Positions 18,269 to 26,811 of a stretch of DNA of 64,000 nt are shown here, one piece after another. A model generated the notes under the pieces. It had not been told where the DNA came from. It did no database searches and saw nothing but the letters and a program-made list of their open reading frames with translations. The position numbers and the translations under genes were made by a program. Positions within the stretch are counted from its first letter, which is position 1, and each line of letters starts with the position of its first letter. Source of the DNA: Burkholderia sp. OK233 (GTDB taxonomy: Bacteria > Pseudomonadota > Gammaproteobacteria > Burkholderiales > Burkholderiaceae); the NCBI RefSeq assembly GCF_900230185.1, contig NZ_OCSR01000002.1, positions 4,278,001-4,342,000 on the forward strand. Direction: 5' to 3'.

Positions 18269-19759
18269 TTATGAATTTGCCGGTTTCGGCAGGTCAGCGA
18301 CAAGCCGCAAGGAGATCGACAGCTCGTCCAGTTGAAAGTGCGGACGCAGGAACGCGACCGAACGATACGCACCAGGCTTACCCGGAATCTCAGAGACCTG
18401 TATCGATGCCTCGCGCAGCGGGAACTGCGCTTTCTGCTCCTGGGTCGCGTTGTCGTCCAGCAGCACGTACTGCGAGATCCAACGGTTCAGGAATACTTCG
18501 ACGTTCTGCGCCGATGCGAAGCTGCCGATCTTGTCGCGCATCATCGCCTTCAGGTAGTGCGCGACGCGCGATACCGAGAAGATGTACTGCAGTTGCGCGG
18601 ACAGCACCGCGTTCGCATTCGCGCTATCGGTGCTGTATTTCTTGGGCTTTTGCACCGATTGCGCGGCGAAGAACGCGGCGTAATCCGAATTCTTGCAGTG
18701 CACGAGCGGAATGAAACCGAGGTCGCTCAGTTCCTTTTCGCGGCGATCGGTAATTGCGATTTCGGTCGGGCATTTCAGCGCGACTTCGCCGTCGTCGGTC
18801 TTGAACGTGTGGGTGGGCAGGTCTTCCACCAGACCGCCGCCTTCCACGCCGCGAATCGCCGCGCACCAGCCGAAGTCGTCGAATGCGGCCGTCAGGCGGG
18901 CGGCAAATGCCCACGCTGCGTTACACCATAGGTATTTGCTGTGATCGGTGCCGTCCACGTCTTCGACGAAGTTGAAGCCTTCCGCCGTGGCGCCGTCTTT
19001 CGGATTGAAAGGCAGGCGGCCAAGAAAACGCGGCAAGGTCAGGCCGACATAGCGCGAGTCTTCGGAGTCGCGGAACGACTTCCACTTCGCGTATTCGACG
19101 GTATCGAACACTTTGCCGAGATCGCGCGGCTTGCCGAGATCGGCAAACGTTTCGAGACCCATCAGTTCAGGCGACGCCGAGGCGATGAACGGTGCGTGCG
19201 CCGCGGCCGCGACATGCGCCATCTGTTCGATGAAGTACACGTCTTCGGGCTGACGCGTCACTTCGAAGTCGCCAATGATCGTGCCGAACGGCGCGCCACC
19301 GAATGTGCCGAACTCTTCTTCATACACCTTCTTGAAGAGTGCGCTCTGATCGAATTCGATGGCGTTCTTGAAGTCGCGCACAAGGTCGCGCTTCGGCGCG
19401 TGCAGCGCCTTGATCTTGACAGTCGAGCCGGTATTGCTTTCCTTGCACAGGTAGTCGAGGCCGCGCCACGTGCTTTCCATGCGCTGGAATTGCGGCGCAT
19501 GCATCACCGCGCTCAGTTGCGCGGAGATCAGGCGGTCGAGTTCCGCGACGCGCGCGTCGATGGTGGCCGACAGGTTGTCGGACATCACCACCGTGCCGTC
19601 GAGCACCTGGTGGACGAGCTCGCCGATCAGGTCTTTCGCGCGCGCGTGTTCGGAATCGGACTTCGCCACGCGGCTTTTCTCGACGATTTCGTCGAGCAGC
19701 GTGGATTCCGTGCCGCTCTGCGCGCTGGCGAGTTGGGCTGCTGCCGTTTGCTGGTTCAT
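18269..19759 (-). CDS. tssC: T6SS sheath large subunit TssC (VipB)
   Basis: A 496-residue protein with the standard TssC signatures FQRMESTWRGLDYLC, RDFKNAIEFDQSALFKKVYEEEFG and LPRFLGRLPF, and a C-terminus with LRPHFQLDELSISLRLVADLP. It assembles with TssB into the contractile sheath around the Hcp tube. Length and motifs are normal. It starts 18 bp after tssB ends, as expected for two proteins needed in equal amounts. Confidence 0.97.
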   Translation of the reverse strand: MNQQTAAAQLASAQSGTESTLLDEIVEKSRVAKSDSEHARAKDLIGELVHQVLDGTVVMSDNLSATIDARVAELDRLISAQLSAVMHAPQFQRMESTWRGLDYLCKESNTGSTVKIKALHAPKRDLVRDFKNAIEFDQSALFKKVYEEEFGTFGGAPFGTIIGDFEVTRQPEDVYFIEQMAHVAAAAHAPFIASASPELMGLETFADLGKPRDLGKVFDTVEYAKWKSFRDSEDSRYVGLTLPRFLGRLPFNPKDGATAEGFNFVEDVDGTDHSKYLWCNAAWAFAARLTAAFDDFGWCAAIRGVEGGGLVEDLPTHTFKTDDGEVALKCPTEIAITDRREKELSDLGFIPLVHCKNSDYAAFFAAQSVQKPKKYSTDSANANAVLSAQLQYIFSVSRVAHYLKAMMRDKIGSFASAQNVEVFLNRWISQYVLLDDNATQEQKAQFPLREASIQVSEIPGKPGAYRSVAFLRPHFQLDELSISLRLVADLPKPANS

Positions 19760-19777
19760 CTCACACCCCGTACGTAC

Positions 19778-20326
19778 TTATTCGCCCTGCTTGTCGTGAT
19801 CCGGCGCGCCGGCGTGCTGGTCTGCTGCGTTGCCCTGATCTTTCGCCAGCGTCTGCAACTGCTGCGTGTTGTTGAGCACTTCGCTCAGCAGGTCCTCGAG
19901 CTTGTCGTTGCCGGCCAGCTTGTTGCGCAGGTCGGCCAGCTTCGAACGCGCATCGAGCAGACGGCGCAGCGGTTCGATCTGCGCGACCACCTCATCCGGA
20001 TTGAAATCGGCCATCGACTTGAAACGCAAGTCGACTGCAAATTTGCCGCCCGTCTCGCTCAGGCGGTTTTCCACCTGAAACGCAGCGCGCGGCTCGATTG
20101 CTTTCATCACGTCGTCAAAATTGTCGCGGTCGATGTTGACGAACTTGCGATCGCGCAGCTTCGGCTGCTCGACTTCGGACTGCCCGGCCAGATCGGCAAC
20201 CACGCCGACGACGAACGGCAGTTCCTTTATCTCGATCGCATCGCCGCGCTCAACTTCGTACGTCAGTTGAACGCGCGGAGGCCGCACTTTTTGCAAACGC
20301 TTCTGAATACTTTCTTTCTTCGCCAT
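19778..20326 (-). CDS. tssB: T6SS sheath small subunit TssB (VipA)
   Basis: A 182-residue protein, MAKKESIQKRLQKVRPPRVQLTYEVERGDA, which is a typical TssB opening, with KELPFVVGVVADLAG and the FNPDEVVAQIEPLRRLLDAR block that interlocks with TssC. The C-terminal 40 residues are charged and extend a little past the core. It follows the lipoprotein gene by 37 bp and precedes tssC by 18 bp in the leftward operon. Confidence 0.96.
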   Translation of the reverse strand: MAKKESIQKRLQKVRPPRVQLTYEVERGDAIEIKELPFVVGVVADLAGQSEVEQPKLRDRKFVNIDRDNFDDVMKAIEPRAAFQVENRLSETGGKFAVDLRFKSMADFNPDEVVAQIEPLRRLLDARSKLADLRNKLAGNDKLEDLLSEVLNNTQQLQTLAKDQGNAADQHAGAPDHDKQGE

Positions 20327-20363
20327 CGTCGGCTCCCGGATGCAGATAGATCAGGCGTGAGGA

Positions 20364-21056
20364 TCAGCGCAGCGCGCTGAACGGGTCGGACGCGCCGCCG
20401 CTTTGTGCGGCTTTGGCGGGTGCTGCAGGCGCAGCCGGGGCGGCGGGTGCAGCAGGAGCCGCCGGCGTAGCGGCCGGAGCCGCTGCGCTGGTGGTGGCAT
20501 CCGGCGTATCCGCGGCCTTGCCCTTGGCGACGACGTGGCGAACGATGCGTTTCTTCTTCACGGCCGGCTTGTCGTTCGGGTCAGGCGGGAACAACGTGGC
20601 TTCGCCGAGCGTGTCGCGCAACTGCTTGGCGAGCGCTTGCGCGTCCGACTTCGCATCACCCGCAAGTGACGCATCCTGACGCAGTTCGCCGAGCGATTGC
20701 GTGGCCACACGCAGGCCGGCTACTGCCAGCACGCTCTTGGCCTGACGATCTGTCTGGTCGCGCTGCAGCGCTTCTTGCGCAGCGACAATGGCCTGACCGT
20801 AATGACCCTGCGTGAACTGGATCTGCGCAATGCGCGACCACGGTTCTTCGCGGGTCGGATCCGATTTTGACAATTGCTGATAAAGCGATATGGCGCGATC
20901 CTGATCACCGCCCTTGGCGACGGTATCCGCGTCCGCGAGTTGCTTATTAAAAGCCTCCGGTGTGGTCGCTGTGTTGTTGCCCTGTGTCGCGCAACCGGCA
21001 ATCACGCCGCATGCCAACACTACCCCAGATAGTTTTACTAACAGACGCTCATTCAT
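20364..21056 (-). CDS. T6SS-linked TPR lipoprotein (TagM-like)
   Basis: A 230-residue protein with a lipoprotein signal peptide ending in the lipobox VIAGC (Cys22). Residues about 35-150 look like tetratricopeptide helices (DRAISLYQQLSKSDPTREE, then GQAIVAAQEALQRD). A basic segment (KKKRIVRHVVAKGK) is followed by an Ala-Pro repeat tail. It is the first gene of the leftward tssBC operon and is divergent from tssJ. A lipoprotein gene at this position is common in Burkholderia T6SS loci and is called TagM there; I use that only as a descriptor. A GGTGA box lies about 8 bases before the ATG. Confidence 0.8.
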   Translation of the reverse strand: MNERLLVKLSGVVLACGVIAGCATQGNNTATTPEAFNKQLADADTVAKGGDQDRAISLYQQLSKSDPTREEPWSRIAQIQFTQGHYGQAIVAAQEALQRDQTDRQAKSVLAVAGLRVATQSLGELRQDASLAGDAKSDAQALAKQLRDTLGEATLFPPDPNDKPAVKKKRIVRHVVAKGKAADTPDATTSAAAPAATPAAPAAPAAPAAPAAPAKAAQSGGASDPFSALR

Positions 21057-21105
21057 CGTTTTTCACCGACGTGCGATTTTTTTAATTCAAGGGAAAACCG
21101 GAGTT

Positions 21106-21158
21106 TTGCTTTGCTTCAACTGCGCGGGTATAGTACAGGCCAATTTTCGATAATTCAA
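21106..21158. promoter_or_regulatory. overlapping divergent promoters of the two main T6SS units
   Basis: Rightward, TTGCTT (21106-21111) and TATAGT (21129-21134) are 17 bp apart, facing tssJ. Leftward, TTGAAT (reading 21158 to 21153) and TACTAT (21135 to 21130) are also 17 bp apart, facing the lipoprotein-tssB operon. The two -10 boxes share bases. This would give a leader of about 66 nt on the left and about 270 nt before tssJ. It lies in an AT-rich 357-bp gap without genes. Confidence 0.55.
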
Positions 21159-21190
21159 CTTTCGTGTGAAGAAGCATTGCACAAAAAAAA

Positions 21191-21220
21191 TGCATGTGGA
21201 TGATTTAAACGAAACATGCA
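21191..21220. promoter_or_regulatory. inverted repeat in the T6SS divergent region
   Basis: TGCATGT (21191-21197) and ACATGCA (21214-21220) are perfect inverted arms 16 bp apart, downstream of the rightward promoter and upstream of tssJ. It could be an operator or an element of the long tssJ leader. The binding protein is unknown. Confidence 0.35.
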
Positions 21221-21413
21221 GAAATTGTTTCCTGGCGCAATAGTCGCATTGCGGAGAACGGAAAAAATTTCCGCATACCGGTCTGCCAACACGCGAGTGC
21301 GGTAGAACAATGCACTTTGCATAAAGCGGCATTACGCGGCATAGCGTTGCTGCAAATTTGCCGGATTGAATTCGTTATTGATGTTTTGACGGGGGACGGC
21401 GCCGAGCCGGTCG

Positions 21414-22046
21414 ATGTATATGAATTCGCGTCTTGTTCGCCATGCATCGCTATTGATTGCCAGCGCCGCGGCGTGCGCGCTGCTGGGCGGCTGCGCAGCC
21501 GCCGTGCCGGCGCTGGGAGCCGCTGCCAACGCGGTTTTGCAGGCGAGCGGCCTCGGCAAGCCCGACGTACCGGATGCGCAGAAGCCACCGCGTAATGTCG
21601 GCCTCACGTTATACGCCGCGCCGAATCTGAATTCCGCCAATGACAACCGCCCATTGGCGCTGGTCGTGCGGCTTTACGTGCTGAAAGACCCCACTTCATT
21701 CCAGCAGGCGCCATTCGACGCCTTTACTGATCCGGCCAAGGAAAAGACCGTACTGGGCGGCGATCTGCTGGGCGTGCGCGAAGTGACGCTGATCCCCGGT
21801 CAGCGTTACGTCGTTACCGAAAAAGTCTCGCGTGAAGCGCAGGCATTCGGTATCGTCGCTCTATTCCGCGATCCGGCCATGCAACGTTGGAAATTCGCCT
21901 TCGACCCGGCGAAGTCGGAGAAATCCGGCATAATGATCGGCCTGCATAACTGTGCAATGACGGTGACCAACGGCACTGTGATCCCGCCAGAACAGGGATT
22001 GCCCGCCCAGCCGTTGAATATGCTTTCTTCGGTAAGCTGCGGCTAA
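21414..22046 (+). CDS. tssJ: T6SS outer-membrane lipoprotein TssJ
   Basis: A 210-residue lipoprotein: signal peptide of 26 residues and lipobox LGGC with Cys27. The mature part carries the TssJ-type beta sandwich (NRPLALVVRLYVLKDPTSFQQAPFD and LIPGQRYVVTEKVSREAQ). It anchors TssM to the outer membrane. Two ATGs two codons apart (21414 and 21420) are possible. It is the first gene of the rightward tssJKL unit; tssK begins 108 bp later. Confidence 0.93.
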   Translation: MYMNSRLVRHASLLIASAAACALLGGCAAAVPALGAAANAVLQASGLGKPDVPDAQKPPRNVGLTLYAAPNLNSANDNRPLALVVRLYVLKDPTSFQQAPFDAFTDPAKEKTVLGGDLLGVREVTLIPGQRYVVTEKVSREAQAFGIVALFRDPAMQRWKFAFDPAKSEKSGIMIGLHNCAMTVTNGTVIPPEQGLPAQPLNMLSSVSCG

Positions 22047-22154
22047 AGATGCCGTGCATATACGATTTAACAGTTTTTAGAGAATTAACAATGCGGCGTT
22101 CGAATCGGTTATCTCCGGGCGCGCCACACGCTGAACGCATATAACAGGTTTGAG

Positions 22155-23501
22155 ATGAGTTATTCAGCAAAAGTGCTCTGGGGGGAAGGCCTGTTTCTGA
22201 GGCCGCAGCATTTTCAGCGTCAGGACGCCTATCACGAGGCGCGCCTGTTCGAATCGATCCAGGCGATCCAGCCGTACAACTGGGGCGTGCGTTCGGCGCG
22301 CTTCGACCGCGACGCGCTCGGCAGCAACGTGCTGCGCGTGAGCGAACTCTCGCTGGTGTTTCCGGATGGCGCGCTCTACTCCGCGCCGCAAGCCGACGGC
22401 CTGCCACCGCCGATCGCGCTCGATACGCTGCCAGACGGTATCAACGAATTCACCTTTTATCTCGCGCTGCATCCGTTGCGCGAAGCCGGCGCGAACTATT
22501 CGCAAGACAGCAATGCGGGTTTCGTGTCGCGTTACGTCAGCGAGCAGACACCGGTGGCCGATCATTTCACCGACGCCGCCGAAGCCGACATCACCTTCCT
22601 GAAGACCAGCGTCAAACTCATTGCGCATAGCGAGCCGCGCGACCAGTTGCTGTCGGTGCCGCTCGTGCGCGTGCGCCGCACCGCCACCTCGGGTTTTGAA
22701 ATCGACGACACGTTCGTGCCGCCCTGCCTCGCGATCGACGCGTCGCCGATCCTGCATCAACGGTTGCGTCAACTGATCGACGCGCTGCAGGCCAAGGTCA
22801 ACGCGCTGTATGGTTTTCACCGCGAGCCGACCAAGAACATCATCGAGTTCCGCTCCGGCGACATCGCGTCGTTCTGGCTGTTGCACACCGCGAGCGCCGC
22901 GTTTGCCTCGCTCGCGCATCTGTATCAGCATTCGGCGCTGCATCCTGAGCGTCTGTTCCAGGAATTGCTGCGTTTGGCCGGTCAGTTGATGACGTTTTCG
23001 AAGGGCTATGCGCTATCCGACCTGCCGGCTTACCGGCATGACGATCCCGGCCCTGGTTTTGCGCGTCTCGACACGATTCTGCGCGATCTGCTCGAAACGG
23101 TGATCTCCACCCGTTACTTCGCGATCGCACTCGAAGAAGTGCGCCCGTCGTTCCACGCGGGCCGCCTCGACTCGGGCAAGATCGACGACAAAACGATGTT
23201 CTACATCGCGGTGTCCGCGGACATGCCGACCGCGGAACTCGTCGAAGCCGTACCCGCCCGCTTCAAGGTCGGCGCGCCGGACGACGTCGACAAGCTGGTG
23301 CTCTCGGCCATGCCGGGCGTACGCCTCGTCTACACGCCGCAAGTACCGCCCGCCATTCCGGTGCGGCCGGGCGCATGCTACTTCTCTTGCGAATCGCGCG
23401 GCGCATTGTATGACCGCATGTTGCAGGCCCAATCGGCAATGATCTACGCGCCGTCGGGCATCAACGATCTTCAACTCGAACTGATCGCCGTCACATCATG
23501 A
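22155..23501 (+). CDS. tssK: T6SS baseplate adaptor TssK
   Basis: A 448-residue protein starting MSYSAKVLWGEGLFLRPQHFQRQD, which is diagnostic of TssK. TssK trimers link the TssFGE wedge to the cytoplasmic parts of TssL and TssM; the fold is related to phage receptor-binding proteins. C-terminal motifs such as YFSCESRGALYDRML are present and the length is normal. Its stop overlaps the tssL start (ATGA), so the two are translationally coupled. Confidence 0.96.
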   Translation: MSYSAKVLWGEGLFLRPQHFQRQDAYHEARLFESIQAIQPYNWGVRSARFDRDALGSNVLRVSELSLVFPDGALYSAPQADGLPPPIALDTLPDGINEFTFYLALHPLREAGANYSQDSNAGFVSRYVSEQTPVADHFTDAAEADITFLKTSVKLIAHSEPRDQLLSVPLVRVRRTATSGFEIDDTFVPPCLAIDASPILHQRLRQLIDALQAKVNALYGFHREPTKNIIEFRSGDIASFWLLHTASAAFASLAHLYQHSALHPERLFQELLRLAGQLMTFSKGYALSDLPAYRHDDPGPGFARLDTILRDLLETVISTRYFAIALEEVRPSFHAGRLDSGKIDDKTMFYIAVSADMPTAELVEAVPARFKVGAPDDVDKLVLSAMPGVRLVYTPQVPPAIPVRPGACYFSCESRGALYDRMLQAQSAMIYAPSGINDLQLELIAVTS

Positions 23502-24277
23502 GCTACGCGCCTTCCCTGTTTGGCGGCAGCACGCCTGCCGCGACGCCCGCCCCCATGACCGAGCCGAGCTACCAGGTCCGCTCGCTGCTCGATCTGCTGT
23601 ACGACGGTTTCTTCATGCTGTTTTTGTTGAAGAACGGGCGTGAGCCCGGCGAAGCGCACGAATTCAGCCAGCGTATCCAGCAGTTTCTCGGCGACTTCGA
23701 GCGCGGCGCGAAAAAGCTCAATGCGTCGGCGGAGGATGTCTACGCGTCCAAGTTTGCGTTCTGCGCGGCAATCGACGAATCGGTGTTGTCGTCGACCTTC
23801 AGGATTCGTACGGAATGGGAGCGCCGGCCGTTGCAACTGGTGCTGTTCGGCGAGCAACTGGCAGGCGAGAAATTCTTCCAGTATCTCGAGGAATGCCGTG
23901 CGCAGGGCGTCGCGCGTTTGCAGTCGCTCGAAGTGTTCCACATGTGCCTGCTGCTCGGCTTCCAGGGCAAGTATCTGCTCGAAGGACCGGAGAAGCTCGC
24001 CTACCTGACGGCGCGCATCGGCGACGAAATCGCGCATATGAAGGGCAAGCGCGCACCGTTCGCCCCGCATTGGCCGCTGCCGGATCAGGTCGCGCACCGG
24101 CTCAAGCGCGAGGTGCCGTTGTGGTCGATCGGCGCGGTGTTCGCGCTGGTTGGCCTGCTCGCTTATCTCGGCCTGAACACCTATCTACGCGATCAGACGT
24201 TGCGCACGCTCGCGCCGTATTCGCAGGTGGTCAAACTCGGCCCGCAATCGGCCACGTTGACGATTTCGCTGCCTTAA
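23498..24277 (+). CDS. tssL: T6SS membrane complex subunit TssL (DotU/IcmH)
   Basis: A 259-residue tail-anchored protein. The cytoplasmic domain contains LLDLLYDGFFMLFLLKNG and the conserved LEVFHMCLLLGFQGKYLLEG, both typical of TssL/DotU. A single C-terminal transmembrane helix (about 209-228, WSIGAVFALVGLLAYLGLN) leaves a short periplasmic end. No OmpA or peptidoglycan-binding extension is fused to it, so cell-wall anchoring must come from a separate protein, presumably the OmpA-family product encoded at 9178. Confidence 0.95.
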   Translation: MSYAPSLFGGSTPAATPAPMTEPSYQVRSLLDLLYDGFFMLFLLKNGREPGEAHEFSQRIQQFLGDFERGAKKLNASAEDVYASKFAFCAAIDESVLSSTFRIRTEWERRPLQLVLFGEQLAGEKFFQYLEECRAQGVARLQSLEVFHMCLLLGFQGKYLLEGPEKLAYLTARIGDEIAHMKGKRAPFAPHWPLPDQVAHRLKREVPLWSIGAVFALVGLLAYLGLNTYLRDQTLRTLAPYSQVVKLGPQSATLTISLP

Positions 24278-24306
24278 GGGACGGGGACGTTAAGGGGACG
24301 TTGTGT

Positions 24307-24347
24307 CCGGGCGCAGCGGCGTGCGTCTTCAATACGCCGCTGCCCGG
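24307..24347. terminator. hairpin between convergent tssL and fmdB
   Basis: A long GC stem (CAGCGGCGT at 24314 pairing with ACGCCGCTG at 24334, extended by CCGGG/CCCGG after a 2-base bulge) lies between two converging operons. It lacks a T-run on either side, so it may act as a weak or factor-assisted bidirectional terminator. Confidence 0.5.
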
Positions 24348-24368
24348 CTCACGATCCCGCGTGACGGG

Positions 24369-24698
24369 TCAATGGCTGATCATCCACGGTCGGCCGCCAG
24401 GATTGGTCTTGAGGCCGCCTGGGGTCGTCGCGCCCGTAGACGCCTTCGACCCGCACCCGCATCCCGGTCCATGACGGTGCGCGTACTCGCCCGAACGCTG
24501 CGGCGCATGCGCCGAGCGCTCGTTGAGCTGGTGACCGGCACGCGCGGTCGTCGGCATCAGCGACAACGCCGGCAAGCTCAGCATGCGCTGCGCCGGTACG
24601 GCGCAAGCAGGACACGCGCAGGCCATATCGCGCTCGGCGACACGGCGTATCGCCGCAAAGGGGCCGCAGGTATCGCAACGGTAGTCGTAAGTCGGCAT
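24369..24698 (-). CDS. fmdB: FmdB family zinc-ribbon protein
   Basis: A 109-residue protein beginning MPTYDYRCDTCGPFAAIRRV, the FmdB zinc-ribbon start. Two CxxC pairs (CDTC and CPAC) can bind zinc. The C-terminal part is Gly/His-rich with a CGCGS motif. In Methylophilus the fmdB gene sits with formamidase and was proposed to be regulatory, but its biochemical role is not established. The frame runs upstream to 24794; the ATG at 24698 is chosen because it matches the family. It is the last gene of the amide operon, 120 bp after fmdA. Confidence 0.88.
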   Translation of the reverse strand: MPTYDYRCDTCGPFAAIRRVAERDMACACPACAVPAQRMLSLPALSLMPTTARAGHQLNERSAHAPQRSGEYAHRHGPGCGCGSKASTGATTPGGLKTNPGGRPWMISH

Positions 24699-24818
24699 GG
24701 TGCTGCCCTCAGAAGATCGGTGGATCGGTATTTGCATAGCACGCATGTCGGGTGGCCGCCGTACTGATTGTGCGGCGACCCCGGCACGCGCCATAGCGCC
24801 CGTTCAACAAGACACGCG

Positions 24819-26051
24819 TCAGACCAGATCCGGCGACAGCGGCAGATCCACCCCGCCCGCAATATGCCTGACCGGCCCAGCCGAACTCGGCCGGATATCG
24901 AAGTCGAAGATCTGCGCGGGCAACCACAGCGTGGCGCACGCATTCGGCACATCGACCACGCCGCTGATATGCCCTTGTACGGGCGCGGTGCCAAGAATCG
25001 AATAGGCCTGTGCGCGCGAATAGCCGAACTTCGTCAGATATTCGATCGCATTCAGGCAAGCCTGCCGGTATGCGATATGCACGTCCAGGTAGTGCTGCTT
25101 GCCCTGCTCATCGACCGAGATACCTTCAAAAATCAGGTAGTCGTTGTAGTGCGGCGTGATCGGGCTCGGTTTGAAGATCGGATTCCTGATGCCGTACTTC
25201 GCCATGCCGCCCTTGATCAACTCGACCTTCATATGCACCCAGCCGGCCATTTCGATCGCGCCGCAGAAAGTGATTTCGCCGTCGCCCTGACTGAAGTGCA
25301 GGTCGCCAACCGATAGGCCCGCACCGTCGACATACACCGGGAAGTACACCTTCGAGCCCCGCGACAAATCCTTGATGTCGCAATTGCCGCCATGCTCGCG
25401 CGGCGGGACGGTGCGCGCCCCTTCGGCAGCAGCTTTGGCGTGATCGTCGCCAGCGAGTCGTCCCATGTGCGCCGTCGCCGCGAACGGCGGATTGGCGAGG
25501 CCGGGCACGCGTTGCGGGTCCGTGGCGATCAGCGCCGCCTCGCGTTCATTCCACGTCGCCAGCATCTTCGGATCGGGCAGGCACCCGATCAGCCCCGGGT
25601 GAATCAGCCCCGCGAAGTTCACGCCGGGAATATGCCGCGAACTGGTGTAGAGGCCATGAAAATCCCAGATCGACTTTTGCGCCTGCGGGAAATGATCGGT
25701 CAGGAAGCCGCCGCCGTTCTTCTTCGAGAAGAAGCCGTTGAAGCCCCACTGGCTTTCCTGCCTGGCGCCGATATCGAGCAGATCCACCACCAGCAGATCG
25801 CCCGGCTCCGCGCCCTTGACGCCGACCGGTCCCGACAGAAAATGCACGATCGACAGGTCGATATCGCGCACGTCGTCGGCGCTATCGTTGTTCTTGATGA
25901 AACCGCCGGTCCAATCGTAGGTTTCGAGAATGAAATCGTCGCCGGGATTGACCCAGCAGGCCATCGGGATGTCCGGGTGCCAGCGGTTGTGGACGTTTTC
26001 GTTGTCGTAGGCCGACTGTTTCAGGTCGACTTTGATTAGCGTTTCAGCCAT
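24819..26051 (-). CDS. fmdA: formamidase FmdA
   Basis: A 410-residue protein of the acetamidase/formamidase family, MAETLIKVDLKQSAYDNENVHNRWHP, with HSNRH-type substrate segment YDWTGGFIKNNDSADDVRD and conserved blocks GAEPGDLLVVDLLDI and VGDLHFSQGDGEITFCGAIE. It hydrolyses formamide to formate and ammonia in the cytoplasm. Length and motifs match Methylophilus-type FmdA. It follows the last ABC-transporter ATPase gene by 36 bp in the same direction, so uptake and hydrolysis are coupled in one transcript. Confidence 0.95.
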   Translation of the reverse strand: MAETLIKVDLKQSAYDNENVHNRWHPDIPMACWVNPGDDFILETYDWTGGFIKNNDSADDVRDIDLSIVHFLSGPVGVKGAEPGDLLVVDLLDIGARQESQWGFNGFFSKKNGGGFLTDHFPQAQKSIWDFHGLYTSSRHIPGVNFAGLIHPGLIGCLPDPKMLATWNEREAALIATDPQRVPGLANPPFAATAHMGRLAGDDHAKAAAEGARTVPPREHGGNCDIKDLSRGSKVYFPVYVDGAGLSVGDLHFSQGDGEITFCGAIEMAGWVHMKVELIKGGMAKYGIRNPIFKPSPITPHYNDYLIFEGISVDEQGKQHYLDVHIAYRQACLNAIEYLTKFGYSRAQAYSILGTAPVQGHISGVVDVPNACATLWLPAQIFDFDIRPSSAGPVRHIAGGVDLPLSPDLV

Positions 26052-26087
26052 TGCAAACCCTCCTCCAGGAAATGACAGACAGTCGGC

Positions 26088-26777
26088 TCACACCGACAGG
26101 TATTCGCGAATCTTTGCAGTGTCGACGGCACTGCGCGGACTCTCGTGCACGAGCCGGCCGCCTTCGATGACGAACAGCCGATCTGCGACGTCGAGCGCAA
26201 AACTCAGCACCTGCTCCGACACGACGATCGTGATATCGCGCAGCTTGCGGATCTCGTTCAATGCTTTGGCAATGTCCTTGATGATCGACGGCTGGATGCC
26301 CTCGGTCGGCTCGTCAAGCAACAACACTTTGGGTTGAGTGACGAGCGCGCGGGCAATCGCCAGTTGTTGCTGCTGGCCACCGGACAGGTTGCCGCCCTTG
26401 CGGGTGCGCATGTCGTAAAGCACCGGGAACAGTGCGTAGATCTCCTCGGGTACCGTCTTCGTGGGGGCATTCTCGAGACCCGTCTGTATATTCTCTTCGA
26501 CACTCAGCGTCGCGAAAATCTGCCGGCCTTGCGGCACATAGGCGATGCCTTTGACGACCCGTCGGAAACTCTCGTCACGCGACACCTCCTCACCGTCTAC
26601 CTGCACCGAACCTGCCTTAAGCGGCAAAATGCCGATCAGCGACTTGAACAACGTAGTCTTGCCCATACCGTTGCGTCCCATGATCGCCACAGTTTCGTTA
26701 TGGGCTGCGTTGAAGCTGATGCCATGCAGCGCTTCGCTCTGGCCGTAACTGACGAATACGTCGTCGACATTCAACAT
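26088..26777 (-). CDS. urtE: ABC transporter ATPase UrtE-type (amide/urea uptake)
   Basis: A 229-residue ATPase with Walker A GRNGMGKTT, signature NLSGGQQQQLAIARAL and Walker B VLLLDEPTEGIQPS. The GIQPS sequence and the overall length fit the UrtE/LivF branch. It pairs with the UrtD-type ATPase to power import through the two permeases encoded upstream. It lies between the urtD-type gene (34 bp upstream) and fmdA. The symbol reflects homology; the physiological substrate may be formamide rather than urea. Confidence 0.92.
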   Translation of the reverse strand: MLNVDDVFVSYGQSEALHGISFNAAHNETVAIMGRNGMGKTTLFKSLIGILPLKAGSVQVDGEEVSRDESFRRVVKGIAYVPQGRQIFATLSVEENIQTGLENAPTKTVPEEIYALFPVLYDMRTRKGGNLSGGQQQQLAIARALVTQPKVLLLDEPTEGIQPSIIKDIAKALNEIRKLRDITIVVSEQVLSFALDVADRLFVIEGGRLVHESPRSAVDTAKIREYLSV

Positions 26778-26811
26778 GTTGGGCTCCTCCGTGAACGACT
26801 CGATAGCCGGC

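Noticed and set aside
18941..20380. Open frame of 479 codons on the plus strand
   Set aside because: Runs antisense through tssC and tssB and their gap; composition is that of a shadow frame.
21233..21247. Possible sigma54 promoter in the T6SS divergent gap (TGGCGC, then TCGC at the right spacing)
   Set aside because: Both the -24 and -12 elements carry a mismatch at a conserved base, and no enhancer-binding regulator gene is in the locus. Too weak to call.
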